This document shows positions 1 through 8,670 of a DNA stretch of 64,000 nucleotides, in pieces. Numbering within the stretch: position 1 is the first letter of the stretch; each line of letters opens with the position of its first letter. Made by a program: the position numbers and the translations under genes. The notes beneath the pieces were generated by a model that was given only the letters and a program-made list of their open reading frames with translations, ran no database searches and was not told the origin of the DNA. Source of the DNA: Methylophilales bacterium LSUCC0135 (GTDB lineage Bacteria; Pseudomonadota; Gammaproteobacteria; Burkholderiales; Methylophilaceae); NCBI GenBank assembly GCA_001704575.1, contig MCAW01000001.1, forward strand, positions 245,876-309,875, written 5' to 3'.

Positions 1-521
1 CGGAAGCGCTGGAGGTTTCGCCGAATTCGCTGATGGCCGCTCGTGTGGTCAATCACAAGCCGTCAGCGCCGAGAGCCTTTGAAGAAGTGCAAGCAGGTGT
101 CGAAGAATTCCTGCGATTGGAAGCCGCTGCAAAAATCGCGATTGAAAAGGGACAAGCCGCACTTGTCGACCTGCGTCAGGGCAAGGCAGTCGACTCTCTC
201 GACTGGATTCCGCCTGTGGTGGTTGACCGCAAGAACGCACAAGGTTTGACTGAATTGACCATGAACAATGCTTTTAAGGTCAATGTCGACAAATTGCCTG
301 CCTACACGGGCGTGGCAGATGCCAACAAGGGATTTCTGCTGATCAAGGTCAGTGCTGTGGGTGCCAGCAGGCTGGACGAAGAAGCTGAACGCCAGGCCGG
401 AAAAATCGAACTGCAGGCGGCATTGGCTGCGGAATATGTAGACGCTTACCTGAAAGCGCTGCGTGACAGGAATAAAGTCACGATCAATCAGACCTTGCTG
501 CAATCAGACGCCGCTAACTGA
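1..521 (+). CDS. ppiD: PpiD C-terminal part (periplasmic folding factor), 5' truncated by window edge
   Basis: Only the last ~173 codons are visible; the frame is open from the first bases, so the gene starts outside the window. The visible part has the alternating helical and beta segments of the C-terminal region of PpiD, an inner-membrane-anchored SurA-like chaperone with a parvulin domain that helps outer-membrane proteins fold in the periplasm. The parvulin core and the N-terminal membrane anchor would lie upstream, so the call rests on the C-terminal region and on its place beside fabI. It ends in TGA at 519-521 and is followed by a strong terminator. A SurA paralogue cannot be fully excluded. 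Confidence 0.7.
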   Translation, partial: EALEVSPNSLMAARVVNHKPSAPRAFEEVQAGVEEFLRLEAAAKIAIEKGQAALVDLRQGKAVDSLDWIPPVVVDRKNAQGLTELTMNNAFKVNVDKLPAYTGVADANKGFLLIKVSAVGASRLDEEAERQAGKIELQAALAAEYVDAYLKALRDRNKVTINQTLLQSDAAN

Positions 522-534
522 TTCAGGGGTCAGT

Positions 535-573
535 AAACACAAAAGGCAGCCATTGGCTGCCTTTTGTGTTTTT
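535..573. terminator. Bidirectional intrinsic terminator between ppiD and fabI
   Basis: A near-perfect hairpin: arms AAACACAAAAGGCAGCC and GGCTGCCTTTTGTGTTT around an ATT loop. T-runs fit both directions. It separates the convergent genes ppiD (plus) and fabI (minus). Confidence 0.9.
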
Positions 574-614
574 GATGACCCTTGTGAATGGCTGTAGATG
601 TGAATGGCTTTAGA

Positions 615-1400
615 TCAATCCACTACAGCGGCAACGGTGGTATTCATGCCGCCATCGACATAGGTGATTTCGGCGGTGATGCCGGAAGCCAGATCACTGG
701 AGAGAAATGCAGCGGTATTGCCGACTTCTTCTATGGTGACGTTACGGCGCAGCGGCGCATGTTTCTCATTGAAGCCGAGAATTTTGTCGAACCCCGAAAT
801 GCCGGAAGCTGCCAGTGTCTTAATCGGGCCGGCAGAAACCGCGTTGACGCGAATGCCCTTGGGTCCGAGGCTTTGCGCCATGTAGCGGACGTTGGCTTCC
901 AGACTGGCTTTTGCCAGCCCCATGACGTTGTAGTTTGGCAGGCTGCGCTCTGCACCGAGATAACTGATGGTCAACATGCTGGCGTTGCGGCCTTCCATCA
1001 TGGGCAGGGCGGCTTTTGCCAGTGCGGAGAAGCTGTAGGAACTGACATCGTGTGCGATTCTGAAATATTCGCGGGTAACGCTTTCCAGATAGTCACCGTC
1101 GAGTGCCACCTTGGGTACGAAGGCAACCGAGTGAATGAGGATGTCGAAACCGTCCCAGTGCTTGGCCAGCGCAGGGAAAAGCGCGTCGATTTGCGCGTCG
1201 TCGGAAACGTCGCAGGGCAGCACGATGCTGGAGCCGAATTCGGCGGCAAGTTTGGTGACGCGGTCCTCAAATTTTTCGGTTTGATAGGTGAAAGCAAGCT
1301 CTGCGCCTTCACGCTTCATTGCTTCGGCGATGCCGTAGGCAATGGAGCGGTTGCTGAGCAGGCCAACAATGAGTGCACGTTTCCCGGCTAGAAATCCCAT
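615..1400 (-). CDS. fabI: Enoyl-[ACP] reductase [NADH] FabI
   Basis: FabI carries out the last reduction of each fatty-acid elongation round, enoyl-ACP to acyl-ACP with NADH, in the cytosol. The 261-aa product has the FabI-type SDR layout: an N-terminal nucleotide-binding segment (residues 1-22), then the Tyr-x6-Lys active site as Y157-N-V-M-G-L-A-K164, with a second conserved Tyr at 147. The ATG at 1400 is chosen because GAGAAGGA lies just upstream and the protein then begins MGFLAGKR, the usual FabI start; a longer frame to 1457 adds 19 unlikely residues. It lies 69 nt after the permease genes on the same strand and may share their transcript. The other fatty-acid genes are more than 50 kb away. 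Confidence 0.96.
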   Translation of the reverse strand: MGFLAGKRALIVGLLSNRSIAYGIAEAMKREGAELAFTYQTEKFEDRVTKLAAEFGSSIVLPCDVSDDAQIDALFPALAKHWDGFDILIHSVAFVPKVALDGDYLESVTREYFRIAHDVSSYSFSALAKAALPMMEGRNASMLTISYLGAERSLPNYNVMGLAKASLEANVRYMAQSLGPKGIRVNAVSAGPIKTLAASGISGFDKILGFNEKHAPLRRNVTIEEVGNTAAFLSSDLASGITAEITYVDGGMNTTVAAVVD

Positions 1401-1469
1401 GAGACGATCCTTCTCTTGATTTGCTGATGATTGTTCTGAGTATCCGGCAGTGCCCAAGGGCAGTGCGCG

Positions 1470-2288
1470 TTATTTTGTGCTGCGGGGGTCGAGAGCGTCT
1501 CTCAGACCTTCGCCGAGGAGATTATACCCCAACACCGTGATCAGAATGGCGAGGCCGGGGAACAGTGACAGCCACCAGGCAAATTCGATGTATTCCTTGC
1601 CATCCGTAAGAATGTTGCCCCAGGAGGCCTGTGGCGCCTGCACGCCGAGCCCGAGGAAGCTGAGTCCGGATTCCACCAGAACGGCGCTGGCAACGCCGAG
1701 TACGGAGCTGACGATGATGGGTGTGAGGCTGTTAGGTAACAGATGCTTGAAGATCAGACGGCCGTCACGCGCGCCCAGGGTTTCCGATGCCATGACGAAC
1801 TCACGTCCGCGCAGGCTGAGAAATTCTGCACGTACCAGCCTGGTCACGCCCATCCATGATGTCAGACCGATGACGATCATGATGTTCCAGATCGAGGGTG
1901 TCAGAAAGGCAATCACCGCCAGAATCAGGAAAAAAGTCGGGATGGACAGCATCACATCAACCAGACGCATGATGATGACGTCGACCCAACCACGGTAGTA
2001 GCCTGAAATAGCGCCGAGCACAATGCCGATGGCTGTTGCGATGCCGACGGCGACAATCCCGACCATCAGCGAAATGCGGGCGCCGAACAGCATGCGCGAG
2101 AAAACATCGCGACCCAGACCGTCAGTACCCATCCAATGGTTGGAGGAGGGCGGTAGCAGTATGGCCTGCACGTCGATCGCATTCGGGTCATATGGCGCAA
2201 TCAGCGGCGCAAAAATGGCCAGTAGCATGATGCCGGCGATGATGACGAAACCGGCGAAAGCGAGCGGATTGGAGAGGGCGCGTTTCAT
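1470..2288 (-). CDS. Peptide ABC transporter permease, DppC/OppC/YejE type
   Basis: An inner-membrane permease subunit of a peptide/nickel-family ABC importer, 272 aa. It has an N-terminal membrane segment (about residues 8-31), the OppC-type N-terminal stretch and a MetI-type domain with about five further helices. The EAA loop that contacts the ATPase is visible around EFVMASETLGARDG, followed by HLLPNSLTP. Its start overlaps the stop of the upstream permease by 4 nt (ATGA), so translation is probably coupled. The substrate is not evident from sequence. The nearest named relatives are YejE and DppC; I leave the symbol blank because the system lacks a neighbouring ATPase gene. Confidence 0.9.
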   Translation of the reverse strand: MKRALSNPLAFAGFVIIAGIMLLAIFAPLIAPYDPNAIDVQAILLPPSSNHWMGTDGLGRDVFSRMLFGARISLMVGIVAVGIATAIGIVLGAISGYYRGWVDVIIMRLVDVMLSIPTFFLILAVIAFLTPSIWNIMIVIGLTSWMGVTRLVRAEFLSLRGREFVMASETLGARDGRLIFKHLLPNSLTPIIVSSVLGVASAVLVESGLSFLGLGVQAPQASWGNILTDGKEYIEFAWWLSLFPGLAILITVLGYNLLGEGLRDALDPRSTK

Positions 2289-3304
2289 CGCATCACTCCT
2301 CTGCGTACGCGCGGGTCTGCCCAGGCATAAGCGAGATCGGCCAGCAGGTTGCCGAGCAGGGTGAGTGCCGAGCCGATGGTCAGTATGCCCATGATGACGG
2401 GAAAGTCACGCATCAGCACGGCATCGTAGAACAACTTGCCCATGCCGGGGATGGCGAAAATTGACTCGGCGATGACCGAGCCGCCGATCAATCCGGGAAT
2501 CGACAAGCCGAAAATGGTAATCAGCGGAAGCAAGGCGTTGCGCAGTGCGTGACCATAAACCACTGAGTGTTCGCTGAGTCCTTTGGCGCGAGCTGTGGTG
2601 ATGTAGTCCTGGTGCAGTACGTCGAGCATGCCGTTACGCACGAACAGCGAGATGCCGGCGAGTCCGCTGAGGGCGGAAATAAACACCGGCAGGATAAGAT
2701 GTTTCAGCGTATCGAGAATTTGCGCGACAGGCCCCATATGTTCATGGCCAAGGCTGTGCAGGCCGGAGATCGGTAACCAGTCGTTGGCGACGCCGGTCCA
2801 GTACATCAGCATCAATGCCAGCCAGAATCCGGGGATTGCGAAACCGATGAATACGAATAGTGTAATGGCGCGATCAGGCAGCTGGTTGCGGGTGAGTGCG
2901 GAAATGACGCCTAGCGGCAAGGCAATGGCAATAATCATCACCAGACTCAGCACATTGATCAGCAGCGTGATTGGCAGCGCTTCCTGGATCAGTCCCTTGC
3001 TGACGTTGCCCTGATCGTCGGTTTTTTGCCAGAACACCGGGCGTTGATGACTGGCAAAAGAGGTGCCGAAATCCAGTGTGCCCATGCGTTTCAGCCATAG
3101 TCCGTATTGCACGATGACCGGTTTGTCGAGATTGTACAGCTCGCGCAGTTTCTGCCTGGATTCTTCGCTCGCCTTGGGGTTGAAACTGGCCTCAGATGCA
3201 GTGATGTCGCCCGGTGCCAGGTGCATGATGAAGAACGAGATCAGGCTGATGCCTATCATCAGCGGGATCATCCAGAACAATCGCTTGAGCAGATATTTGA
3301 TCAT
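2285..3304 (-). CDS. Peptide ABC transporter permease, DppB/OppB/YejB type
   Basis: The second permease of the importer, 339 aa. It starts with the conserved segment of OppB-family proteins (MIKYLLKRLFWMIPLMIG), has a long periplasmic stretch (about residues 30-120) and then a MetI-type membrane domain. The EAA loop is at DYITTARAKGLSEHSVVYGHALRNALLP. It starts 3 nt after the stop of the binding-protein gene and overlaps the next permease by 4 nt, so the three genes form one transcription unit. The longer periplasmic loop is more like YejB than DppB, but I would not name it from that alone. Confidence 0.9.
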   Translation of the reverse strand: MIKYLLKRLFWMIPLMIGISLISFFIMHLAPGDITASEASFNPKASEESRQKLRELYNLDKPVIVQYGLWLKRMGTLDFGTSFASHQRPVFWQKTDDQGNVSKGLIQEALPITLLINVLSLVMIIAIALPLGVISALTRNQLPDRAITLFVFIGFAIPGFWLALMLMYWTGVANDWLPISGLHSLGHEHMGPVAQILDTLKHLILPVFISALSGLAGISLFVRNGMLDVLHQDYITTARAKGLSEHSVVYGHALRNALLPLITIFGLSIPGLIGGSVIAESIFAIPGMGKLFYDAVLMRDFPVIMGILTIGSALTLLGNLLADLAYAWADPRVRRGVMR

Positions 3305-3307
3305 GAT

Positions 3308-4975
3308 TTACCTTGCGCTGATTTCATTGCGGCGCAATGGTTCCGGAATGAACCACTCGTGCGAGTTGTGGCCGATACCGGCTGGCGGCGCCGGGTCATC
3401 GATGCCCTTGATGCGTTTGTGGATGGCTGGCAAGCCATAGCCGGCATAAAGATAGACGATCGGACTGTCTTCCAGCAGGATGCGGGAAAACTCGTGGTAG
3501 ATTTTGGCCCGTTTGTCGCTATTCAGTTCCAGCCGGCCTTGTTCAAGCAGTTTATCAACCTGGGGATTGTTATAGCCGATAAAGTTGAACTGACCGGGCG
3601 CCTGTTGCGAGGAATGCCAGATGCCGTACTGATCCGGATCCAGAGACAGGCTCCAGCCCAGCAGCACCGAGTCGAACTCGCCGGTCTTGATAAAGCGTCC
3701 GATAAAGCTCGCCCACTCCAGAACGCGGATTTTCACGTCTATGCCAATTTCCTTCAGGCGTCTCTGGACCAGCACTGCCGTCATTTCGCGCTGTTTGTTC
3801 TGATTGGTGAGAATCTCGAAAGCGAGCGGTTTGCCATTGCGGTCAAGAATGCCGTCACCGTCATGGTCGGCAAAGCCGGCTTCCTTCAGCAAGGCCAACG
3901 CTTTCTGCGGATCGTAAGGGTAGGGCGAGAGTTCCGGGTTGGTCCAGCGCGTACCGGGTTTGTAAGGTGAGGAGACAGGTTCGCCAAGGCCAAGCAGTAC
4001 GCCATCGATCAGCTCCTGCTTGTTGACGGCATAGTTGATGGCCTGTCTTACGCGGATATCATCGAATGGCTTGTGCCTGAGATTGAAGCCGAGGTAAGTA
4101 TAGTTGTTGCCCAGTTCCTTGTAGAGACCGATTCTTTCGGCGAGGTCCGGTCTTGATGGAAAAATGCGGGCAAACTGGATCGGATTCAGGTTCATCGAAT
4201 CGATGTTGTCCGCCATCAATTCTAGAAACTGGGATGCTGCATCAGGGATGAAACGTGAAACCAGCCGCTCGATCCTGGCTTCGCCCTGCGTCGACAGCGG
4301 GTTTTTCACCAGCGAGATACGCTCACCGTTGCGCCATTGTTCCAGTTGGTAATAGCTGCTGCCGACAGGATTGCGGGCGAATGGCGTGGTATTGATATCC
4401 TGACCTTCGAGCAAGTGTTTGGGAAGAATCTGCAAGCCTGCCCAGGTGTCCAGTGCAGGCGCGTAAGGTTCCTGATAAGTGACCCGGAATGTCAGCGCGT
4501 CAGGAGTCTCTGCACGGATCACCAGCTTGTAATCGGCACCGTAAGGCGTGCGGGTGTTTTCATCCGTAACCAGCTTCCAGGTAAATAGCACATCGGCACT
4601 GGTCAGCGGTTCGCCGTCTGCCCACTTCATCTTCGGCTTCAAATAAAAGGTTATGGTCCGGTGATCCGGTGATATCTGCCAGGACTTGGCAAGTTCACCT
4701 TCCAGTTCCAGGTTGCGGTCGTATTTGAGCAGGCTGTTGAAAATACTGGATGCAATGGCTGAGGCCGCCGATTCTCCAGCGATCATCGGAATCAACCCGC
4801 TCGGTTCGCCTATCATGGCGTTGATCGTGCTGCCGCCGTTTACCGGTTCATATGCAATTTTGTAATCGACTGCCGAGGGTGATGGCGCTTTGCCGCAGGA
4901 AGTCAGCAAAAAGGCCGCTACAAGGCAGGCTGTAAGGCAGGCTGTAAGGCAGGGGTGCAGGTTCCGTCGAAGCAT
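3308..4975 (-). CDS. Peptide ABC transporter substrate-binding lipoprotein (SBP_bac_5 family)
   Basis: This is the extracytoplasmic solute receptor of the importer, 555 aa from the ATG at 4975. A hydrophobic signal segment ends in a lipobox (LLTSC, then GKAPSPS), so the mature protein should be lipid-anchored. The family 5 fold follows, with the typical start (AYEPVNGGSTINAMIGEPSG) and a DPDQYGIWHSSQ segment near the C-terminus. An in-frame ATG at 5017 would add 14 residues; neither start has a clear Shine-Dalgarno. The signal peptide contains an in-frame 12-bp tandem repeat (4922-4955). It heads the operon with the two permeases; no ATPase gene lies on either side. Confidence 0.9.
   Translation of the reverse strand: MLRRNLHPCLTACLTACLVAAFLLTSCGKAPSPSAVDYKIAYEPVNGGSTINAMIGEPSGLIPMIAGESAASAIASSIFNSLLKYDRNLELEGELAKSWQISPDHRTITFYLKPKMKWADGEPLTSADVLFTWKLVTDENTRTPYGADYKLVIRAETPDALTFRVTYQEPYAPALDTWAGLQILPKHLLEGQDINTTPFARNPVGSSYYQLEQWRNGERISLVKNPLSTQGEARIERLVSRFIPDAASQFLELMADNIDSMNLNPIQFARIFPSRPDLAERIGLYKELGNNYTYLGFNLRHKPFDDIRVRQAINYAVNKQELIDGVLLGLGEPVSSPYKPGTRWTNPELSPYPYDPQKALALLKEAGFADHDGDGILDRNGKPLAFEILTNQNKQREMTAVLVQRRLKEIGIDVKIRVLEWASFIGRFIKTGEFDSVLLGWSLSLDPDQYGIWHSSQQAPGQFNFIGYNNPQVDKLLEQGRLELNSDKRAKIYHEFSRILLEDSPIVYLYAGYGLPAIHKRIKGIDDPAPPAGIGHNSHEWFIPEPLRRNEISAR
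4922..4955. repeat. 12-bp tandem repeat inside the signal peptide of the peptide-binding lipoprotein
   Basis: The unit AAGGCAGGCTGT occurs twice in full (4922-4933, 4934-4945) and once in part (4946-4955). Read on the minus strand it encodes a repeated Cys-Leu-Thr-Ala motif in the hydrophobic core of the signal peptide. As 12 is a multiple of three, copy changes would alter signal length without shifting frame. Confidence 0.85.
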
Positions 4976-5111
4976 CTTGAAAGCAGAATTCAATAAACCG
5001 GACGGCAATAAAGCCATGACCAGGCTTTAACGGTGATTGCGGGTAGCGCATCAATGGGCTGCAAATATCGGCTGTGATCGTTGTTGTTATTCAAAATAGC
5101 CCCGCTTTGGT

Positions 5112-6554
5112 TCAAACCGGTATGGTTTCTATATCTTTACCCGCTTGTTTTTGTATGGCTTTCTTGCCGCTGCGCTTGATCAGCAATACCTGACCGATTT
5201 TTAGCGCACTATTCCTGAGCTTGTTGACTGCCATGATTTCCTTGATCGTCACGCCATAACGTAATGCAATCGCATAAAGTGTTTCACTGGCAGCCACCGT
5301 GTGTCTGATAACTTGTTTTGTATTGAGTTCCTTGTCCTGGTGGGCAACTGCAATAATTTCAAACTTGTTCTTATCGGCAATAGGCGCAGCATTTCCGGAA
5401 GGGGCAGGAACCAGCACAGTGCGACTGTCTTTCAATGACTTGACTGCTGGCAAGCTGTTGACCTGACGTAGTTCAGCGGTAGTGATGCCGAATTTGCGTG
5501 CAATCGCATCGAGCTTTTCCCCGCGTTTGGCCTGGTAGGTTTTCCAGCTTACAAGTGGTTGGTCATATTCAGCCAGGTTTGTCTGAAAAACTTCAGCAGC
5601 TTCTACCGGCAACAGAATTTCATGGACGCTATCACCCTTGGCAGTGAGTACCGGGCGGTTATATTCGGGGTTGAGGGCTGCGAATTCGTCGAAAGGGATA
5701 CCCGCCAGTTCGGCGGCCAGTTCGGCATCGATCTGTTCTGGTGCGGTGACCTTGGCAAAGTAGGGCTGGTTGGGAATGCTTTCAAGATCGATGCCGTAAC
5801 GCTCCGGATAAGTGACGATATTTTTTATTGCCTGCAGCTTGGGCACGTAGTTACGCGTTTCGTCAGGCAACGGCAGGCTCTGGTAATCGACTGGAAGGCC
5901 CTGTTTACGGTTTTTTTCCATGGCGCGGCTGACAGTGCCTTCACCGGCGTTGTACGCGGCCAGAGCCAGATCCCAGCTGCCGAACATGCCATGCAGCTTT
6001 TCAAGATAGTCCAATGCAGCATCGGTGGCAGCGGTGACATTCTTGCGATGATCCGTCCACCAGTCTTGCTGCAAGCCGAAATGCTTGCCTGTTGCCGGCA
6101 TGAACTGCCAGATTCCGGCTGCGCGACTGCTAGATACCGCCTGGGGATTGAAAGCACTTTCTATCATCGGCAACAGCGCGATTTCACTCGGCATGTTGCG
6201 TCTCTCGACTTCTTCCACAATGTAATGCAGATAACGTTCGCTTCGGGCTACCATGCGTTGCACGTAATCGGGACGCGATGCATACCAGTTCTCGTGTTTG
6301 GCGGTCAGCGGCGATTGCACATCCTCGATTTCGTAGCCGGCCCGGATGCGCTGCCAAAGGTCTTCTTCCTCGCTGTAGGTGAGTACGATACCTGCAGCGT
6401 TGCGGCTGATGTCTTCTGCCGAGGCTGGGATACTGCTTTCTGTGCCATTGCTTGCATCTGCGATATCGGTCCGGTGTATGCTCTCCGCAGAAATAGGAGC
6501 GGAAAAGAAAATGCAAAGTACTATCGCTGATTCAAGCAGCAGCTTTATCGGCAT
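5112..6554 (-). CDS. mltD: Membrane-bound lytic murein transglycosylase D with two LysM domains
   Basis: MltD cleaves the glycan strands of peptidoglycan, leaving 1,6-anhydro-muramic ends, in the periplasm. The 480-aa product starts with a signal peptide ending near ISA-ES (residue 23). A lysozyme-like SLT domain spans about residues 95-240, with the catalytic Glu in LLPMIESAFNP (E132) and the family motif AAGIWQFMPATGKHFG. Two LysM peptidoglycan-binding modules follow, around residues 337-380 and 420-463. The ATG at 6554 is preferred over 6614 because it gives a clean signal peptide and has GAGAA upstream. The sequence before it holds two perfect palindromes. It lies downstream of gloB on the same strand, as in many proteobacteria. 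Confidence 0.93.
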   Translation of the reverse strand: MPIKLLLESAIVLCIFFSAPISAESIHRTDIADASNGTESSIPASAEDISRNAAGIVLTYSEEEDLWQRIRAGYEIEDVQSPLTAKHENWYASRPDYVQRMVARSERYLHYIVEEVERRNMPSEIALLPMIESAFNPQAVSSSRAAGIWQFMPATGKHFGLQQDWWTDHRKNVTAATDAALDYLEKLHGMFGSWDLALAAYNAGEGTVSRAMEKNRKQGLPVDYQSLPLPDETRNYVPKLQAIKNIVTYPERYGIDLESIPNQPYFAKVTAPEQIDAELAAELAGIPFDEFAALNPEYNRPVLTAKGDSVHEILLPVEAAEVFQTNLAEYDQPLVSWKTYQAKRGEKLDAIARKFGITTAELRQVNSLPAVKSLKDSRTVLVPAPSGNAAPIADKNKFEIIAVAHQDKELNTKQVIRHTVAASETLYAIALRYGVTIKEIMAVNKLRNSALKIGQVLLIKRSGKKAIQKQAGKDIETIPV

Positions 6555-6599
6555 GAGGGTTCTCGGTAAATTGAGGTGATGAAAGATGTTAGCGAATTC

Positions 6600-6638
6600 G
6601 TTGCATCCATGCAACTGAATGTTTTTGTTTTAAAACAA
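6600..6638. promoter_or_regulatory. Two perfect palindromes between gloB and mltD
   Basis: GTTGCATCCATGCAAC (6600-6615; 7-bp arms, 2-nt centre) and TTGTTTTAAAACAA (6625-6638; fully symmetric) lie upstream of mltD and directly after the gloB stop. Their symmetry suggests protein-binding sites rather than a terminator, since no minus-strand T-run follows. The binding protein is unknown. Confidence 0.45.
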
Positions 6639-7409
6639 TCAATATGATATTGATATATAATTATTTCTCATATTTCTTATCCTTGCAAAAACCTGCTCAG
6701 GCCCGGCGTTCTGCGGGGCTTGCGACGCTTTTATGATGGCCTCTGCATGGCAGCGCAAAAAAGGGTTGGTCTCCAGTTCCTGGGCGATGGTGCTGGGCAG
6801 GCTGGGGTGGTGGTCCGACCTCAGTTTTGTCACTTGTTCCTGGAGGATTTTCAGGGCGATGTTGTGCGGATCAAGTTCGCGCGCAAAGCCAATGTTGTGT
6901 GCCGTATATTCGTGGGTACAGTACACCAGTGTTTCTGGTGGCAGGCTGGCGAGGCGCTGCAGCGACCGATAGAGCTGGCTTGCAGTACCTTCGAACAATC
7001 GTCCGCAACCGCAGGAGAACAGTGTATCGCCGCAGAACAATGCCGGCGCGCAATAGTAAGCCACATGATCGAGCGTGTGCCCGGGCACTTCCATGACACT
7101 GAACTCCAGATCAAGTTGTGTGAGCGTCACCCGGTCGCCTTCCGCGACTGGAATATGGACGAAATCGTAGCTGCCACTTGCCGGCGCATAAACAGTCGCG
7201 TCATGGTGCGACTGCAATTCCTTCACACCTCCAATATGGTCGCTGTGGTGGTGTGTGATCATGATCGCGCAGAGCGTGAGGTGATGGCGCGAGAGGTATT
7301 CTGTCACCGGCGCAGCATCGCCGGGGTCGACCACAACCGCATGCTCGCCATTGGATATCAGCCAAATATAATTATCCAGAAAAGCTGGTATTGGTAGAAT
7401 CTCGATCAT
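6639..7409 (-). CDS. gloB: Hydroxyacylglutathione hydrolase (glyoxalase II)
   Basis: GloB hydrolyses S-D-lactoylglutathione to D-lactate and glutathione, the second step of methylglyoxal detoxification, in the cytosol. The 256-aa protein has the metallo-beta-lactamase zinc motif TH-H-H-S-D-H at residues 52-58, further ligands in GHTLDH and CGDTLF, and the glyoxalase II C-terminal domain with the glutathione-site pattern EYTAHN and NPFLRC. The ATG at 7409 gives the standard start MIEILPIPAFLDNYIW; a longer frame reaches 7502 but would run into the divergent methyltransferase gene. The two genes are divergent with only about 47 bp between starts, so their promoters must overlap. Confidence 0.95.
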   Translation of the reverse strand: MIEILPIPAFLDNYIWLISNGEHAVVVDPGDAAPVTEYLSRHHLTLCAIMITHHHSDHIGGVKELQSHHDATVYAPASGSYDFVHIPVAEGDRVTLTQLDLEFSVMEVPGHTLDHVAYYCAPALFCGDTLFSCGCGRLFEGTASQLYRSLQRLASLPPETLVYCTHEYTAHNIGFARELDPHNIALKILQEQVTKLRSDHHPSLPSTIAQELETNPFLRCHAEAIIKASQAPQNAGPEQVFARIRNMRNNYISISY

Positions 7410-7456
7410 GTCCCAATATAACAGTCTTTGCCCCGGCATGAATACGGAGCCGCCCA

Positions 7457-8248
7457 TTGTTCCATAACCAACAGAGCTGGCTGGCGACTTCGCTCGGCAC
7501 ATATCTGCGCGGGCAGCAACAGCAGCTTTACGATACTGCGGTCAGCGATATTTTCGGATTCAATGCCGTGCAGCTGGGTATGCCGGACGAAGATTTGCTG
7601 CGCAATTGCCGCATGCCGTTCATGATCAAATCCGACGTCAACGCGGGTGCGGTTCATTGCCTGCCCACGCAATTACCGTTCCAGACCAGCAGCATCGATC
7701 TGCTGCTGTTGCCGCATGTGCTCGAATTCAGTGAGGATCCGCATCAGACGCTGAGAGATGCCGGGCGTGTGCTGGTGCCTGAAGGCCATATCGTCATCAG
7801 CGGATTCAACCCCTTGAGTGCCTGGGGGCTCAAGCGACTGACGGCAAGATCGAAGGGCTACCCCTGGCAAGGCGATTTTTTCTCGTCGCTTCGTATCCGC
7901 GATTGGCTCGCACTGCTGGATTTTGAAATTGTCACGCTGAAAATGGGATGTTATGCACTGCCTTTTCAGAATCCGTCGTGGCTCAATCGCTGTATTTGTC
8001 TCGACGGCATCGGTAACCGCTGTTGGCCGATGATGGGCGGAATTTATTTTATCGTCGCGAAGAAAAGAGTGCTGGGCATGCGCGTGATCCGGCCTGACTG
8101 GAAGAAGAACAGGTTCAAGAGTCTGGTGTCGGTGCGCACGCAAAGACAGCCGACGCAACAAAACAAGAACAGGGAACAGGATGTCAGAAGAAAGCAAGCA
8201 AAGTCAGAAGAGTCAAGTGATAGAAATACATACCGACGGCGCCTGTAA
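7457..8248 (+). CDS. Class I SAM-dependent methyltransferase (UbiE-like), function unknown
   Basis: A 263-aa protein with the core of a class I methyltransferase: a strand-loop segment [39 protein letters not shown] matches the post-motif region of UbiE/type-11 enzymes. The usual glycine-rich SAM motif I is poorly preserved, which is common in this betaproteobacterial group. The first possible start is a TTG at 7457; an in-frame stop lies at 7439-7441. The lysine/arginine-rich tail overlaps the rnhA start by 68 nt in another frame. The place between gloB and rnhA is conserved in betaproteobacteria, but no substrate is known to me. Confidence 0.8.
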   Translation: MFHNQQSWLATSLGTYLRGQQQQLYDTAVSDIFGFNAVQLGMPDEDLLRNCRMPFMIKSDVNAGAVHCLPTQLPFQTSSIDLLLLPHVLEFSEDPHQTLRDAGRVLVPEGHIVISGFNPLSAWGLKRLTARSKGYPWQGDFFSSLRIRDWLALLDFEIVTLKMGCYALPFQNPSWLNRCICLDGIGNRCWPMMGGIYFIVAKKRVLGMRVIRPDWKKNRFKSLVSVRTQRQPTQQNKNREQDVRRKQAKSEESSDRNTYRRRL

Positions 8249-8657
8249 AGGCAACCCCGGTCCGGGCGGCTGGGGCGCGTGGCTCAGTTATGGCGATCGC
8301 GAGCTCGAGCTCTCCGGCGGCGAGCCCTTGACCACCAATAACCGCATGGAGATGATGGCGGTCATCAAGGCGCTGGAGGCTTTGAAACGCAGCTGCAAGT
8401 TGAGGATTTTTACCGATTCGGTCTACGTGCAGAAAGGCATGACCGAATGGATCGTCAACTGGAAGGCGCGCGGCTGGAAGACCAGTGACAAGAAGCCGGT
8501 AAAGAACGATGATTTGTGGAAGCAGCTCGATGCCCTCGTGCAGCAGCATCAGATCGAGTGGGTTTGGGTCAAGGGCCACGCCGGGCACGCCGGTAACGAG
8601 CGCGCCGATGGCCTTGCCAATCAGGGGGCCGCGCCTTTCCTCAATGGCGGCCGCTGA
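8181..8657 (+). CDS. rnhA: Ribonuclease HI
   Basis: RNase HI removes RNA from RNA-DNA hybrids, including Okazaki primers and R-loops. The 158-aa product has all the catalytic acids: the Asp of [16 protein letters not shown], the Glu of [10 protein letters not shown], the Asp of FTDSVYV and the Asp of GNERADGLA. The basic handle loop is present ([14 protein letters not shown]). The ATG at 8181 has GGAACAGG just upstream. The gene begins inside the upstream methyltransferase gene (68-nt overlap) and is followed 13 nt later by the exonuclease gene, giving the familiar rnhA-dnaQ pair in the same orientation. Confidence 0.96.
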   Translation: MSEESKQSQKSQVIEIHTDGACKGNPGPGGWGAWLSYGDRELELSGGEPLTTNNRMEMMAVIKALEALKRSCKLRIFTDSVYVQKGMTEWIVNWKARGWKTSDKKPVKNDDLWKQLDALVQQHQIEWVWVKGHAGHAGNERADGLANQGAAPFLNGGR

Positions 8658-8670
8658 ATCAGGGAGTGTT

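Noticed and set aside
5559-6530. A 323-codon plus-strand frame opposite mltD
   Set aside because: It runs antisense to the conserved lytic transglycosylase and shows no recognisable motifs; GC-rich third positions explain such long shadows.
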